A stretch of DNA of 64,000 bases from Affinundibacterium baiyunense (GTDB lineage Bacteria; Pseudomonadota; Gammaproteobacteria; Burkholderiales; Burkholderiaceae_D): the NCBI RefSeq assembly GCF_018139645.1, contig NZ_JAGSPM010000007.1, positions 124,001-188,000 of the forward strand, read 5' to 3'. Under the pieces are notes generated by a model. The model was not told the origin of the DNA and did not search any database. It saw nothing but the letters and a program-made list of their open reading frames with translations. A program made the position numbers and the translations under genes. Shown one piece after another: positions 1 through 8,570 of the stretch. Position 1 is the stretch's first letter, and each line of letters starts with the position of its first letter.

Positions 1-53
1 TGCAAATCCTTGGAATTGAATTTCTCTGCGCAGGTTGATGATGAACTTAAGAT

Positions 54-134
54 GTAGGGTGGGTGCAAGCCGCAACGCCTGAACGTAGAGCGCGACAGAC
101 TAATTTATATGCGGCGCGGGTTGCACCCGCCCTA
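54..134. repeat. Intergenic inverted repeat
   Basis: The arms GTAGGGTGGGTGCAAGCCGC (54-73) and its near-complement at 111-134 face each other across about 37 bases. GC-rich inverted elements of this look, with a GTAGGG..GGTGCAA arm, are common dispersed intergenic repeats in proteobacteria. No gene is visible between 1 and 404 apart from these repeats; the left edge of the window cuts whatever lies upstream. Confidence 0.6.
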
Positions 135-172
135 CGAAATTGCAATTGATTTTTATATTCGCGTTTTAAACT

Positions 173-328
173 CCCTCTCTCGCAAGCGGGAGAGGGTTGG
201 GGTGAGGGCGGTTCAGATTTGTAAGTTGAGCGTTTAGAATTAAAAAATGGATTATTGGAATTGAATGCACTTTGCGACTCGCTGAAGCACCCTCATCCCC
301 GGCCCTTCTCCCGCTTGCGGGAGAAGGG
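173..328. repeat. Pair of REP-like palindromes in inverted orientation
   Basis: The first palindrome (173-196) has arms CCCTCTCT and GGAGAGGG around CGCAAGCG; the second (303-328) has arms CCCTTCTCCCGC and GCGGGAGAAGGG. Their GGGGTGAGGG / CCCTCATCCCC flanks point towards each other, so the unit resembles a REP doublet (BIME-like). It lies just upstream of the acyl-CoA dehydrogenase gene and accounts for the apparent reading frame on the other strand. Confidence 0.65.
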
Positions 329-404
329 AGATGAAAGCTAGAAACAGAATGAACGCGTAAATGATGTGAACTCATTGCTCGCTTAAACAAATAACAGGAC
401 ACAC

Positions 405-1592
405 ATGTCAGATACTTCGTACCTAAGTTGGCCCTTCTTCAACGAAGAACACCGCCAATTACAAAGAAAATTAGACAACTGGGCGAGCCAGAATTTGCAT
501 CAAAGCCACGGTAAAGATGTCGATCAAGCTTGTCATGATTTAGTCAAACAACTAGGCGATGCCGGCTGGCTCAAACATGCAATCGGTGGCAAAGCCTACG
601 GCGCGAGTCAAGACGTGATCGATACTCGTGCGATTTGCATCTTGCGTGAAACCTTAGCACGCTATTCTGGTTTAGCCGATTTTGCGTTTGCGATGCAGGG
701 ACTGGGAACGGGCGCGATTAGCTTATTTGGTAGCGAACAACAAAAAGCCACTTACTTAGAAAAAGTCGGACAAGGCAAATTAATCTCCGCCTTTGCCTTA
801 TCCGAACCGAACGCGGGTTCCGATGTCGCCGCCATGCAATGTAGCGCTACTTTGGTACACGATGCGCAAGGTGATTATTACGTATTGGAAGGTGAAAAAA
901 CTTGGATCTCTAACGGTGGTATCGCCGATTTTTATGTGGTGTTTGCGCGTACAGGCGAAGCGGCTGGCGCACGCGGTATCTCTGCATTCATCGTTGACGC
1001 GAACATCGAAGGATTTGAAATTGCTGAGCGTATTGATGTGATCGCACCGCATCCTTTAGCACGTTTGAAATTCAATCAATGTCGCGTGCCAGTCAATCAG
1101 CGCATCGGAGAGAGCGGACAAGGATTTAAAGTCGCGATGGCGACGCTTGATGTATTCCGCACCTCGGTTGCCGCTGCCGCTTTAGGCTTTGCGCGCCGTG
1201 CTTTGGACGAAGCGATGGAGCGAGCTACCAGTCGTCCAATGTTTGGACAAACGCTGGCAGATTTTCAATTAACGCAAGTCAAGTTGGCACAGATGGCAAC
1301 TACGATTGATAGTGCGGCTTTGCTGGTGTATCGCGCTGCTTGGCAACGCGATCACGGACAGCGCGTCACTAAAGAAGCAGCGATGGCAAAAATGGTCGCG
1401 ACCGAAGGTGCGCAACAAGTGATCGACGCCGCAGTACAAATGTTTGGCGGCATGGGCGTGATGAGCGAAGTACCAGTCGAAAGACTGTATCGCGAAATTC
1501 GTGCATTGCGCATTTACGAAGGCGCGACCGAAGTGCAGCAATTGATCATCGCCCGTGAAATGCTGAAAGACTATAAGGATGCCAAGATATGA
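405..1592 (+). CDS. Acyl-CoA dehydrogenase family protein
   Basis: A flavoenzyme that would form an alpha,beta double bond in an acyl-CoA and pass electrons to ETF. Seen: the family signature [13 protein letters not shown] (near residue 130), TWISNGG for FAD contact, QMFGGMGV, and a C-terminal [11 protein letters not shown] in which E372 matches the catalytic glutamate of MCAD-type enzymes. The 395 aa length is usual. AGGA precedes the ATG. The thioesterase gene overlaps its stop by four bases and a RidA-like gene follows, so the three look like one transcript. The substrate cannot be read from sequence; the neighbours suggest catabolism of a nitrogen-containing or aromatic-derived CoA ester (inference). 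Confidence 0.88.
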   Translation: MSDTSYLSWPFFNEEHRQLQRKLDNWASQNLHQSHGKDVDQACHDLVKQLGDAGWLKHAIGGKAYGASQDVIDTRAICILRETLARYSGLADFAFAMQGLGTGAISLFGSEQQKATYLEKVGQGKLISAFALSEPNAGSDVAAMQCSATLVHDAQGDYYVLEGEKTWISNGGIADFYVVFARTGEAAGARGISAFIVDANIEGFEIAERIDVIAPHPLARLKFNQCRVPVNQRIGESGQGFKVAMATLDVFRTSVAAAALGFARRALDEAMERATSRPMFGQTLADFQLTQVKLAQMATTIDSAALLVYRAAWQRDHGQRVTKEAAMAKMVATEGAQQVIDAAVQMFGGMGVMSEVPVERLYREIRALRIYEGATEVQQLIIAREMLKDYKDAKI

Positions 1593-2008
1593 GCTTAGTT
1601 TTTCGCACACCGATCAGCATACGATTTGCGCATTGTGATCCGGCCGGCATCGTGTTTTATCCGCGCTATTTTGAATTGATTAATGGCGTAGTCGAAGATT
1701 GGTGTGCGCAAGGCCTGGGCATGAGTTTTCATGAAATGCATATGGTGCAAGGCATAGGATTGCCGACCGTGCATATAGAAACGGACTTCGTTAAAACCAG
1801 CGTGATGGGTGATGAATTGATTGCTGAGTTACGCGTCATCAAACTAGGACGCGCATCAGCCACCGTAGAAATCCGTATGCTGGGGCAAGAACAAGATCTA
1901 AGACTCACAGCTCGGCTGGTATTGGTGATGGCGCAGGTACAAGAGCGCAAGGCGATTGCCTTACCCATCGCCTTACGTGAACAAATGCAAAACTATCTGG
2001 CGACTTAA
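1589..2008 (+). CDS. 4-hydroxybenzoyl-CoA thioesterase-like hotdog protein
   Basis: A 139 aa single-domain hotdog thioesterase predicted to hydrolyse an acyl- or aroyl-CoA. The motif [15 protein letters not shown] near residues 11-25 is the 4HBT/YbgC signature, and its Asp is the catalytic residue in the Pseudomonas enzyme. The start overlaps the upstream stop (ATGA), which indicates translational coupling. The cognate thioester is unknown. YbgC proteins of the Tol-Pal locus share the motif, but there are no tol genes here. Confidence 0.85.
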   Translation: MSLVFRTPISIRFAHCDPAGIVFYPRYFELINGVVEDWCAQGLGMSFHEMHMVQGIGLPTVHIETDFVKTSVMGDELIAELRVIKLGRASATVEIRMLGQEQDLRLTARLVLVMAQVQERKAIALPIALREQMQNYLAT

Positions 2009-2047
2009 ATGCGCTAGCGCAAAGAATTTATTTTGAAAGGAATGACG

Positions 2048-2440
2048 ATGGACTTTTTACAACCACCTGGCTGGGTTCGACCTCGCGGTTATTCGAATGG
2101 CGTTGCGGCTAAAGGTCGAACCATTTGTGTGGGCGGCATGATAGGTTGGGATGGACAGGAGCAATTTCATTGTGACGATATCGCTGGGCAAACGCGCCAA
2201 GCATTACAAAATATTGTCGAAGTCTTGGCCGAAGGTGGCGCCAAACCTGAGCATATCGTGCGTATGACGTGGTATGTGATTGATAAAAAAGAATATGTCG
2301 CTGCGTATAAAGAAATCGGTGCAGCTTATCGCGAGGTAATAGGAAAGCACTTTCCAGCGATGGCGGCGGTGCAAGTGGCGGGATTAATAGAAGATAGAGC
2401 GCGAGTAGAAATTGAAGTCACGGCGATAGTGCCAGACTAA
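2048..2440 (+). CDS. RidA/YjgF family protein
   Basis: A 130 aa protein of the RidA superfamily, whose best-known members hydrolyse reactive enamine/imine intermediates. Seen: GGMIGWDGQ in the N-terminal half, and near the C-terminus the ARVEIEV segment carrying the conserved arginine. A TTG and an ATG lie upstream in frame at 2033 and 2042. The GAAAGGA at 2035-2041 is correctly spaced only for the ATG at 2048, so that start is used. It is last in the three-gene cluster and is followed by a terminator. Confidence 0.85.
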   Translation: MDFLQPPGWVRPRGYSNGVAAKGRTICVGGMIGWDGQEQFHCDDIAGQTRQALQNIVEVLAEGGAKPEHIVRMTWYVIDKKEYVAAYKEIGAAYREVIGKHFPAMAAVQVAGLIEDRARVEIEVTAIVPD

Positions 2441-2476
2441 AGCGCAGCCGTATTGTGGTCTGCGCTTTGGTTTTTG
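2439..2476 (+). terminator. Rho-independent terminator after the RidA gene
   Basis: Stem AAAGCGCAG (2439-2447) with CTGCGCTTT (2460-2468), followed by GGTTTTTGTTT. It closes the three-gene operon and separates it from the convergent decarboxylase gene. Confidence 0.8.
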
Positions 2477-2500
2477 TTTCTGCTTATGCGCTGTGTCTAT

Positions 2501-3949
2501 TTATTCCATCGATATTTTTTGCGCAACATCACGGATGACGTCTAGCAGGTAGTCGATGGAATCGGTAGTTTTTCGATGATTAATAATACAGGCTCGCAGC
2601 ACAAATTCTCCGCGCAAGCGTGTGCCAGTGATGAAAACGCGACCATCTTTTTCTAAAGCTGGAATTAAAGCTTGATTGATATTGACCACCTGTTCGTCGC
2701 TGAGTTGCTCACCTGTGTAGCGGAAACAAGCAATCGCCAAATCACTTTGCGACATTAATTCAAAGTCAGGTGCAGATGTGATTCTCTTTTCTAAGTAACG
2801 GGTGAGCTCCAAGTCTTTTTTCATCATTGCCTGAATTTGTTTAAATCCATAGGCTTTCAACGACATCCACACTTTAAATGCTTTAGCGCTACGAGAGAGC
2901 TGAAAGTAATGTTCGTTAAATTCGAGTCGATCAGTTTTGCTCTCTAATGCCGTGTCTAAATAATCCGCTTGTTTAAAATACGATTCTCTTAACACATCCC
3001 AATTTCGTACCAAGGTGCAACCTATTTCAAATGGTTGATACAACCACTTGTGAAAATCGAGTGCAATCGAATCAGCCAATTCCATCCCCGCATACTTTGC
3101 TTTTAGCTCCGGTAAAGATGAGACCAACCCGCCATACGCACCATCAACATGAAACCACATATCAAATTGCTTTGCGATATCTGCTAGTGCGGCTAAATCA
3201 TCAATCGCACCGGTGTTGACGGTGCCTGCGTTACCAACGATACAAAAAGGGGTAAAGCCAGCGGCAAGGTCTGCTTCAATTTGTGCGCGTAATTGTTGTA
3301 GATCGATTTTGAATTGCTCGTCAGTTGCAATGCGGCGCAACTGTTTGGTACCTATCCCTAAAAGTGAAATACTTTTGTCGGTGCTGCTGTGAGTCTCGGT
3401 GCTGCAATAGACTGTTAATGGCTTCATGCCAAACAAGCCTTGCTGGTTCACATTGAATTTGCGACAAAACACGTTGCGTGCCACCGTCAATCCCGTCAAT
3501 GTTGCCGCCGAACCACCACTGACCATGACCCCGCCTGCCTCTGGCGTATAGTTGATCATGTCGGCAGTCCATTTAATCACGCGTTTTTCTATTTCTGTCA
3601 TGGCAGGCCCAAGATGCCATTTGGTCGCGTTTTGATTAATCGTTGATGTTAAAAAGTCGGCGATACTAGAAATCTGATTGCCACCCGCCATCACATAGGC
3701 ATACATATTCGGCCCTAGATTACCGGTTGCAGTATCGAGCACACGCTGTTTGACGTGATCTAATAGTGCAATCGCATTACAACCTTCGGTCGGCAATGGC
3801 TCATCAAACCACGACGCGACTTCTGCTTGTGGATAATCATGAAACCCGTCTTGACGATCGATATTGGCATATTGCTGCATCACCAGATCGGTGGTTTTTT
3901 GTAAGATGCCTTGCAGTTCTTGCTGGCTATAGTCGAGACTGTTTTTCAT
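2501..3949 (-). CDS. Group II PLP-dependent amino acid decarboxylase
   Basis: A 482 aa pyridoxal-phosphate decarboxylase of the aromatic-L-amino-acid/glutamate decarboxylase fold. Seen: ETHSSTDKS (185-193) with the ring-stacking His, NAGTVNTGAIDD (240-251), HVDGAYGG (267-274) with the Asp that pairs with the pyridine nitrogen, and DFHKW (298-302), where K301 is the Schiff-base lysine. Length and motif order are complete. The substrate is not certain: tyrosine/DOPA, tryptophan, aspartate or glutamate are all possible in this family. It stands alone, convergent with the operon to its left. Confidence 0.88.
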   Translation of the reverse strand: MKNSLDYSQQELQGILQKTTDLVMQQYANIDRQDGFHDYPQAEVASWFDEPLPTEGCNAIALLDHVKQRVLDTATGNLGPNMYAYVMAGGNQISSIADFLTSTINQNATKWHLGPAMTEIEKRVIKWTADMINYTPEAGGVMVSGGSAATLTGLTVARNVFCRKFNVNQQGLFGMKPLTVYCSTETHSSTDKSISLLGIGTKQLRRIATDEQFKIDLQQLRAQIEADLAAGFTPFCIVGNAGTVNTGAIDDLAALADIAKQFDMWFHVDGAYGGLVSSLPELKAKYAGMELADSIALDFHKWLYQPFEIGCTLVRNWDVLRESYFKQADYLDTALESKTDRLEFNEHYFQLSRSAKAFKVWMSLKAYGFKQIQAMMKKDLELTRYLEKRITSAPDFELMSQSDLAIACFRYTGEQLSDEQVVNINQALIPALEKDGRVFITGTRLRGEFVLRACIINHRKTTDSIDYLLDVIRDVAQKISME

Positions 3950-4024
3950 AGTTAGATGCGCTGGAATGTTTGGATACGGTACTTAGTTTAAATTCTCTAT
4001 ATTCGCTATATTAGTGGTCATCGT

Positions 4025-4288
4025 TTATTTCGATTTCTTTTGACGCGACCAATAAGAGAATTCTTCAGCGTGCACGTCAATATCTAATTCTTGCACGCGT
4101 GTCTGCATATGGTTTTGTGCATCATTCACGGCTTGATTATAAATACTTGGTCCAATTTCTTCGAGTATGAAATCGAGTAAGGCGTTCGCTTGTAAATTGC
4201 CTAAACGTTCTTCCATGTTGAGGTCAAAATAACGTTGCAATGATTCTGTTGCTTGTTTACGTACTTCAGTTTTGAGTTGTATCGCCAT
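4025..4288 (-). CDS. DUF2164 family protein
   Basis: An 87 aa soluble protein of unknown function. Its pattern (SLQRYF..N.....GNLQANALLDFILEEIGPSIYNQAVNDAQ near residues 17-60, ending in EEFSYW) is that of the short DUF2164 family. It is downstream of, and codirectional with nothing but, the decarboxylase on its left, from which it is separated by about 75 bases. No catalytic motif is visible. Confidence 0.8.
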   Translation of the reverse strand: MAIQLKTEVRKQATESLQRYFDLNMEERLGNLQANALLDFILEEIGPSIYNQAVNDAQNHMQTRVQELDIDVHAEEFSYWSRQKKSK

Positions 4289-4552
4289 GGTGAAATCAAT
4301 GAGAGGGTGACTGATGTCTTAGTGTAGCTGAAGAAGACGGTTTTTTCAGTTCTAAACTGAGCAGATCTTTATACATGCTATTGAGATATCTAGATATTGA
4401 GAGCCGTTGCTTCTTATTTGTACGTATGATTCTTCAAGTTTTGCTGGTCGGAGGGGGCGATGGATGGTGTCGACTTAAAAGTAAAGCAAGCTTAAGTACC
4501 TACAAAGCAAAGCTCAACAATGTGACAAAAAAACGATAAAGAAAAATAAATC

Positions 4553-4592
4553 TTGAAAATACAATCCCACTGTATTAGTATATTCATACAGT
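4553..4592 (+). promoter_or_regulatory. Promoter with overlapping palindromic operator of the GntR gene
   Basis: TTGAAA (4553-4558), a 17-base spacer and TAGTAT (4576-4581) form a good sigma-70 promoter. A perfect inverted repeat, ACTGTAT (4569-4575) and ATACAGT (4586-4592), brackets the -10. This is the expected place for an autoregulatory operator of the GntR/YtrA-type repressor encoded 22 bases downstream. The rest of the 325-base gap (4289-4613) shows nothing else recognisable. Confidence 0.7.
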
Positions 4593-4613
4593 AAATTTTT
4601 AGAAAATTTTTCT

Positions 4614-5015
4614 ATGAGCGCAGATCGGGATTTGCCGGCCGATATTTTTCAGATCGTTACAGGTAGTAGCGAGCCCATTTATCGGCAAATGGTGGAGCAG
4701 CTTCGTCGCCAAATATTGGGCGGGCAGATACGCGCCGGCGATGCGATGCCGTCCGTGCGTGAAGTTGCCAGTCAATTGGGTGTTAATCCGATGACGGTAT
4801 CGAAGGCATACAGCTTATTAGAAAGTGATGGTTGGTTAACACGTCGTCGCGGAATGGGCATGGTGGTGGCAGAACCTGCGGAAGAGTTTGATCAAGCAGA
4901 GAATCGATTAGAGTTAATTCGACCTAGTTTAGAGCGGGTAGTCTTAGAGTCGCAGCAATTAAAACTGGCACCGAGCGCAGTCATCAAAATGTTGAAAGAA
5001 CTGATGAGTTCTTAA
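4614..5015 (+). CDS. GntR family regulator, YtrA subfamily
   Basis: A 133 aa repressor-type protein: an N-terminal winged helix-turn-helix (IYRQMVEQLRRQIL through SVREVASQLGVNPMTVSKAY to the GMGMVV wing, residues about 20-85) and a short C-terminal helical tail instead of a large ligand domain, which is the YtrA hallmark. YtrA regulators usually sit with the ABC transporter they control, and an ATPase/permease pair lies downstream. The operator candidate at 4569-4592 suggests autorepression. The effector is unknown. Confidence 0.85.
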   Translation: MSADRDLPADIFQIVTGSSEPIYRQMVEQLRRQILGGQIRAGDAMPSVREVASQLGVNPMTVSKAYSLLESDGWLTRRRGMGMVVAEPAEEFDQAENRLELIRPSLERVVLESQQLKLAPSAVIKMLKELMSS

Positions 5016-5198
5016 ATCAATGTAAGCATTTAAAAATTTTAAATTCGATATGAGAAATCAGAGAGTGGAAATGCAAAAGCCGTTTCTCGGTTTGCTGCAA
5101 TGCTTTGCTTGTAAATAAGTATTTTTAAATTTTATTTTTAAGAGTTACTTTAAAAAATTGTTTTTGAATTTTGTAGTTAAACATTGAATGGAGTTCTT

Positions 5199-6149
5199 AT
5201 GAATGTAATCCAACAACTGTCAGCTGTATTTTATAAAGTGTTAATGAGCTGCATTTTGATCGTATTGTCTTGCTTCTCTAGCTTAAGTCATGCACAAGTA
5301 ACGAGCGACAAGCCAGCGCAAGCCAAGGCACCAAGCGCTGAAGCAACTCGCGGATTGCTGTTCGAAATTAAATCTGGTCCGAAGACTGCCTATCTTTTTG
5401 GCTCTATTCACATTGCAAAAGCTGATTTCTATCCTATGTCACCTAAGGTTGAAGCAGCATATATGCAAGCGGATACGGTCGCGGTTGAAGCGGATACTTC
5501 TGATCCTGCTGCTACCCAAGCGATGATGCCAAAGTTGATGTACACAGCGCCTGATAAGTTAGAGAAGCATTTGAGTGCAGCAACTTGGAATGACTTCAAA
5601 GCGGTGTTTGGCCCTGGTGCAGAACAAATGCAAGCCTTAAAACCATTCATGATTAGTTCTGCGATTGCGATGCAGATCGGTATGCAATTGGGTTTTGATC
5701 CTATGCAAGGTATCGACATGCACTTCATTAAACGTGCCAAAGCCGATAAAAAAGCATTGGTAGAACTTGAGAGTTTGGGATTTCAAGCGGATATCGTTAG
5801 TAATCTAACAGATGAAGAAAGCGACGCTTTAATTGCTTCTTTGATTGATTCGATAAAAAAACGTGAAATGGCGAGCGAGTTGCAAAAGATTGTGGATGCA
5901 TGGAAGGCTGCGGATACAGAAGCTGTCGCAAAATTATTCGTTGACTCAGCGAATAAAAATCCTGGTTCCAAGCGTTTGATGAAAATGTTGATGGATGATC
6001 GCAATGAAGGCATGGTCAACAAAATTAATCAAATGATGAAGGAAGATAAAAAGCTGTTCGTCGTAGTCGGCGCTGGTCATTTAGCAGGTGAAAAAAGTGT
6101 GGTCGATCTGCTGAAAAAGCAAGGATTAGAAGTACAGCAAATTCGTTAA
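5199..6149 (+). CDS. TraB/GumN family protein, exported
   Basis: A 316 aa protein with a signal peptide (hydrophobic to about residue 30, cleavage likely after SHA). The mature part begins with the family's LFEIKSG...YLFGSIHIAKADFYPM block, including the GxxH motif, and ends with VVVGAGHLAGEKSVVDLL, the second conserved GxxH. GumN/TraB proteins are related to Tiki metalloproteases, but bacterial functions are poorly known. The ATG at 5199 is preferred over an in-frame TTG at 5184 because GGAG at 5190-5193 is spaced for it. It separates the regulator from the ABC genes and may share their transcript. Confidence 0.85.
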   Translation: MNVIQQLSAVFYKVLMSCILIVLSCFSSLSHAQVTSDKPAQAKAPSAEATRGLLFEIKSGPKTAYLFGSIHIAKADFYPMSPKVEAAYMQADTVAVEADTSDPAATQAMMPKLMYTAPDKLEKHLSAATWNDFKAVFGPGAEQMQALKPFMISSAIAMQIGMQLGFDPMQGIDMHFIKRAKADKKALVELESLGFQADIVSNLTDEESDALIASLIDSIKKREMASELQKIVDAWKAADTEAVAKLFVDSANKNPGSKRLMKMLMDDRNEGMVNKINQMMKEDKKLFVVVGAGHLAGEKSVVDLLKKQGLEVQQIR

Positions 6150-6195
6150 TCGATAAATAGATATTTTTTTGCGATAGAAATAGTTAGGACGCATC

Positions 6196-7062
6196 ATGCA
6201 AGCACCTATTCGTATTAAAGGCTTGAGTAAGCAATTTAAACCTCAGCGTGTTTTGAAAAATTTAGATTGGGAAATTGAAGCAGGTAGCATCGTTGGATTA
6301 CTCGGTCGAAATGGTGCCGGTAAATCGACTTTGATTGAATGTCTGCTAGGCTTGCGTAATGTGGAACCCGAGAGTGAAGTGTATCTATTTGGTGAAGACG
6401 TTCGTCACATGTCGGATGCGACTAAGGCGAAAATTGCCTATGTTCCTCAAAATAGTGATTTGTTTGAATGGCTAACACCGCGACAAATGCTGAATTATTT
6501 TAAAGCGTTTTATCCGCGTTGGAACGATGCCAAAGTGGACGCCTTGATGCAGCGTTGGAATTTGCCTTATGACAAAGTGATCAGTCAGTTTTCGGGAGGG
6601 CAAAAGCAACGCTTGTCGATTATTCGTGCCTTGGCTTATGAACCTGAATTATTAATTTTAGATGAGCCTGTAGCGAGCCTCGATCCGGCTGGGCGACGCG
6701 ATTTTCTGCGAGAGATCGTCGATAGTGTGATCGATAAAAATACCACCATCGTATTTTCCACCCACATCTTGTCTGATCTAGAACGTGTCGCAATGACGGT
6801 CGCCTTTTTAGCAAACGGGCGCATCGTGCATCAGCAGCAGCTTGATGATTTGATGGAAATCAGTTTGCAAGTGACGGGTAGCACGGACCTAGTGAATCAG
6901 TTGTCACCACAAAAAAATCTGCGTTCTTATCGTATTGATGAGACGCATTCGCGGCTATTGGGACAGTGGAGTGCGACGCAATCAGCCGAGTTGTTGGCAC
7001 GAACGGATTTGCGGGTCGAACGTTTGAGCTTGGAAGACCTTTTTATCGAGATGACCAAATGA
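6196..7062 (+). CDS. ABC transporter ATP-binding protein (YtrB-like)
   Basis: A 288 aa ABC ATPase with Walker A GRNGAGKS (37-44), signature FSGGQ (132-136), Walker B LLILDEP (152-158) and H-loop H190, plus a roughly 80-residue C-terminal extension. The closest pattern is the YtrB/CcmA-like exporter ATPase group. Its stop overlaps the permease start (ATGA), so the pair is coupled. With the YtrA-type regulator upstream, a cell-envelope or antibiotic-stress exporter is plausible, but the substrate is not known. Confidence 0.88.
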   Translation: MQAPIRIKGLSKQFKPQRVLKNLDWEIEAGSIVGLLGRNGAGKSTLIECLLGLRNVEPESEVYLFGEDVRHMSDATKAKIAYVPQNSDLFEWLTPRQMLNYFKAFYPRWNDAKVDALMQRWNLPYDKVISQFSGGQKQRLSIIRALAYEPELLILDEPVASLDPAGRRDFLREIVDSVIDKNTTIVFSTHILSDLERVAMTVAFLANGRIVHQQQLDDLMEISLQVTGSTDLVNQLSPQKNLRSYRIDETHSRLLGQWSATQSAELLARTDLRVERLSLEDLFIEMTK

Positions 7063-8525
7063 AAATTATCCTAAACATTTGGATGCAGCCTTTGTATGCG
7101 AGGATGAATGTTGATAGCAAAAAGACCTTGCTGATGGCTTTATTGTTTGTGCCTGCGGTAGCGCAATTGATTGCAGCGATTCTTTATGTTTCTCGCCCAG
7201 ATAAAGTCGATGCGAATATTTTTCTGTATAGTTTGTTGATTGGTATTGCTGCGAATATCGCTATTCTGTGTTTCATGTGGTTTGTCTCGCTGGTGCAAAA
7301 TGTAGGCCTACAGTTTTCGCCTGCGAATGCTGGATTGTTACCTAGGCAGGATTTCTATTTGAAGATTGCCTTGGCTTTGCCTGTGATGTTCTTTGCGGCG
7401 ATTGCCGCGCTACTGTCTTTTCTTTTTGAAAAACAGTTCTCAATGTGGCCAGCTTTCATCACAACGACGGTCTTGATGTTTTTGATTTTAATTGTGCGAT
7501 CACAATGGCTAGTACTTCCCATGATTTTGTTTTCTCAAGCACCAGTCTATATTAAGCGTGCCGGCTATAAAAATACGGAGGATTTGATCGTACGAGAGTT
7601 TGCTTTGTCTGTCACGATAACCCTGTTGATCGCTTCGGTTTTGCTGATTATCGGTGGTGTGCATTGGGTATTCTCGATGCGAAATGATAGCTTGTTTGAT
7701 CGTCATAAAAAGCTATTAGCTTATCGTGCGAATTTGTTGGGGCAAGGTATGGCTGATAATCGTTTTACCTTAAGTTTCTCCGTCCTATTTTTTTGGTGGA
7801 TGTCGATTAGCATTCAGCGTGTACGAAAGCAGTTGAATCCCGATATGAGCAAATTGCTTGGCTTTTTGTTTGGACCGAAATTGCACTGGACCACGATTTT
7901 TTTTCAAATGATCTCGATGGCGCTGGGTGGTGTATTGGCGGTGTCACTGCTTGAATTTTTTTCAGTGCGTCAGTCAAAAGATTTTTTAATGGGATTTGGG
8001 GTTGGCTTTGTTAGCGTATTGATTTTATCTATCCCACTATTTTTCTGTTTGATGTTGTTTTACAGCTTATATCAAACTCGTGGGGAACAGGGATTGCTAA
8101 GTCTGACGCCGGGTACGGGGAATGCGAGACAGCGAGATCGGTCTATCGTGGCTTTTTTTCTTCGGCAATTTGCCATCATGTATGGCATTAGTGTGTTTGC
8201 CGCATTGATGATTTTGATGTATGTCGATTTGAGCGAGACGAAGCAACTAGCATTGATTTTGTTTGTGACTTGCTTATTTCCCTTGATTCTCAATTTAGCC
8301 ACGCCGGTTGCGAAAATGAAGAATGCGAATGATCATCCATTATTAAAGAATTTGTTGTTATGTGTCGCCCTGTTCATACTCGGTGTTGTCCTCGTGCTGA
8401 TCGTGAATTCGGCCTGGATTAGGATATACGCGCCACTCATTTTTATCGGCACGACTTATGTGTTGTGGAAACGGCTGCGCGGTCATTTGCAGACGAGTGT
8501 TTTTCCAGTTGGTCGCGCCGTGTAG
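7059..8525 (+). CDS. ABC transporter permease, multi-spanning membrane protein
   Basis: A 488 aa integral membrane protein with about ten to twelve hydrophobic segments, e.g. LLMALLFVPAVAQLIAAILY and LLIGIAANIAILCFMWFVSL. The start at 7059 overlaps the ATPase stop by four bases; the frame runs open further upstream inside the ATPase gene, but that would be an artefact. There is no close match to a named permease family that I recognise; its role is inferred from coupling to the ATPase. Confidence 0.8.
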   Translation: MKIILNIWMQPLYARMNVDSKKTLLMALLFVPAVAQLIAAILYVSRPDKVDANIFLYSLLIGIAANIAILCFMWFVSLVQNVGLQFSPANAGLLPRQDFYLKIALALPVMFFAAIAALLSFLFEKQFSMWPAFITTTVLMFLILIVRSQWLVLPMILFSQAPVYIKRAGYKNTEDLIVREFALSVTITLLIASVLLIIGGVHWVFSMRNDSLFDRHKKLLAYRANLLGQGMADNRFTLSFSVLFFWWMSISIQRVRKQLNPDMSKLLGFLFGPKLHWTTIFFQMISMALGGVLAVSLLEFFSVRQSKDFLMGFGVGFVSVLILSIPLFFCLMLFYSLYQTRGEQGLLSLTPGTGNARQRDRSIVAFFLRQFAIMYGISVFAALMILMYVDLSETKQLALILFVTCLFPLILNLATPVAKMKNANDHPLLKNLLLCVALFILGVVLVLIVNSAWIRIYAPLIFIGTTYVLWKRLRGHLQTSVFPVGRAV

Positions 8526-8540
8526 TTGTGTAGTCGGATA

Positions 8541-8570
8541 GATTGCTGGGTTTATAAAAACTCAGCAATC
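8541..8570. terminator. Bidirectional terminator overlapping the recQ stop codon
   Basis: GATTGCTGGG (8541-8550) and CTCAGCAATC (8561-8570) form a stem with one wobble pair, with T and A runs at the loop side. It lies between the converging permease and recQ genes and includes the last codons of recQ. Confidence 0.5.

Noticed and set aside
166-402. Minus-strand frame of 78 codons over the intergenic repeats
   Set aside because: Made almost entirely of REP-like palindromes; composition is explained by the repeats.
6966-7058. 31-residue N-terminal extension of the ABC permease
   Set aside because: Lies inside the ATPase gene; the ATGA overlap at 7059-7062 gives the proper start.
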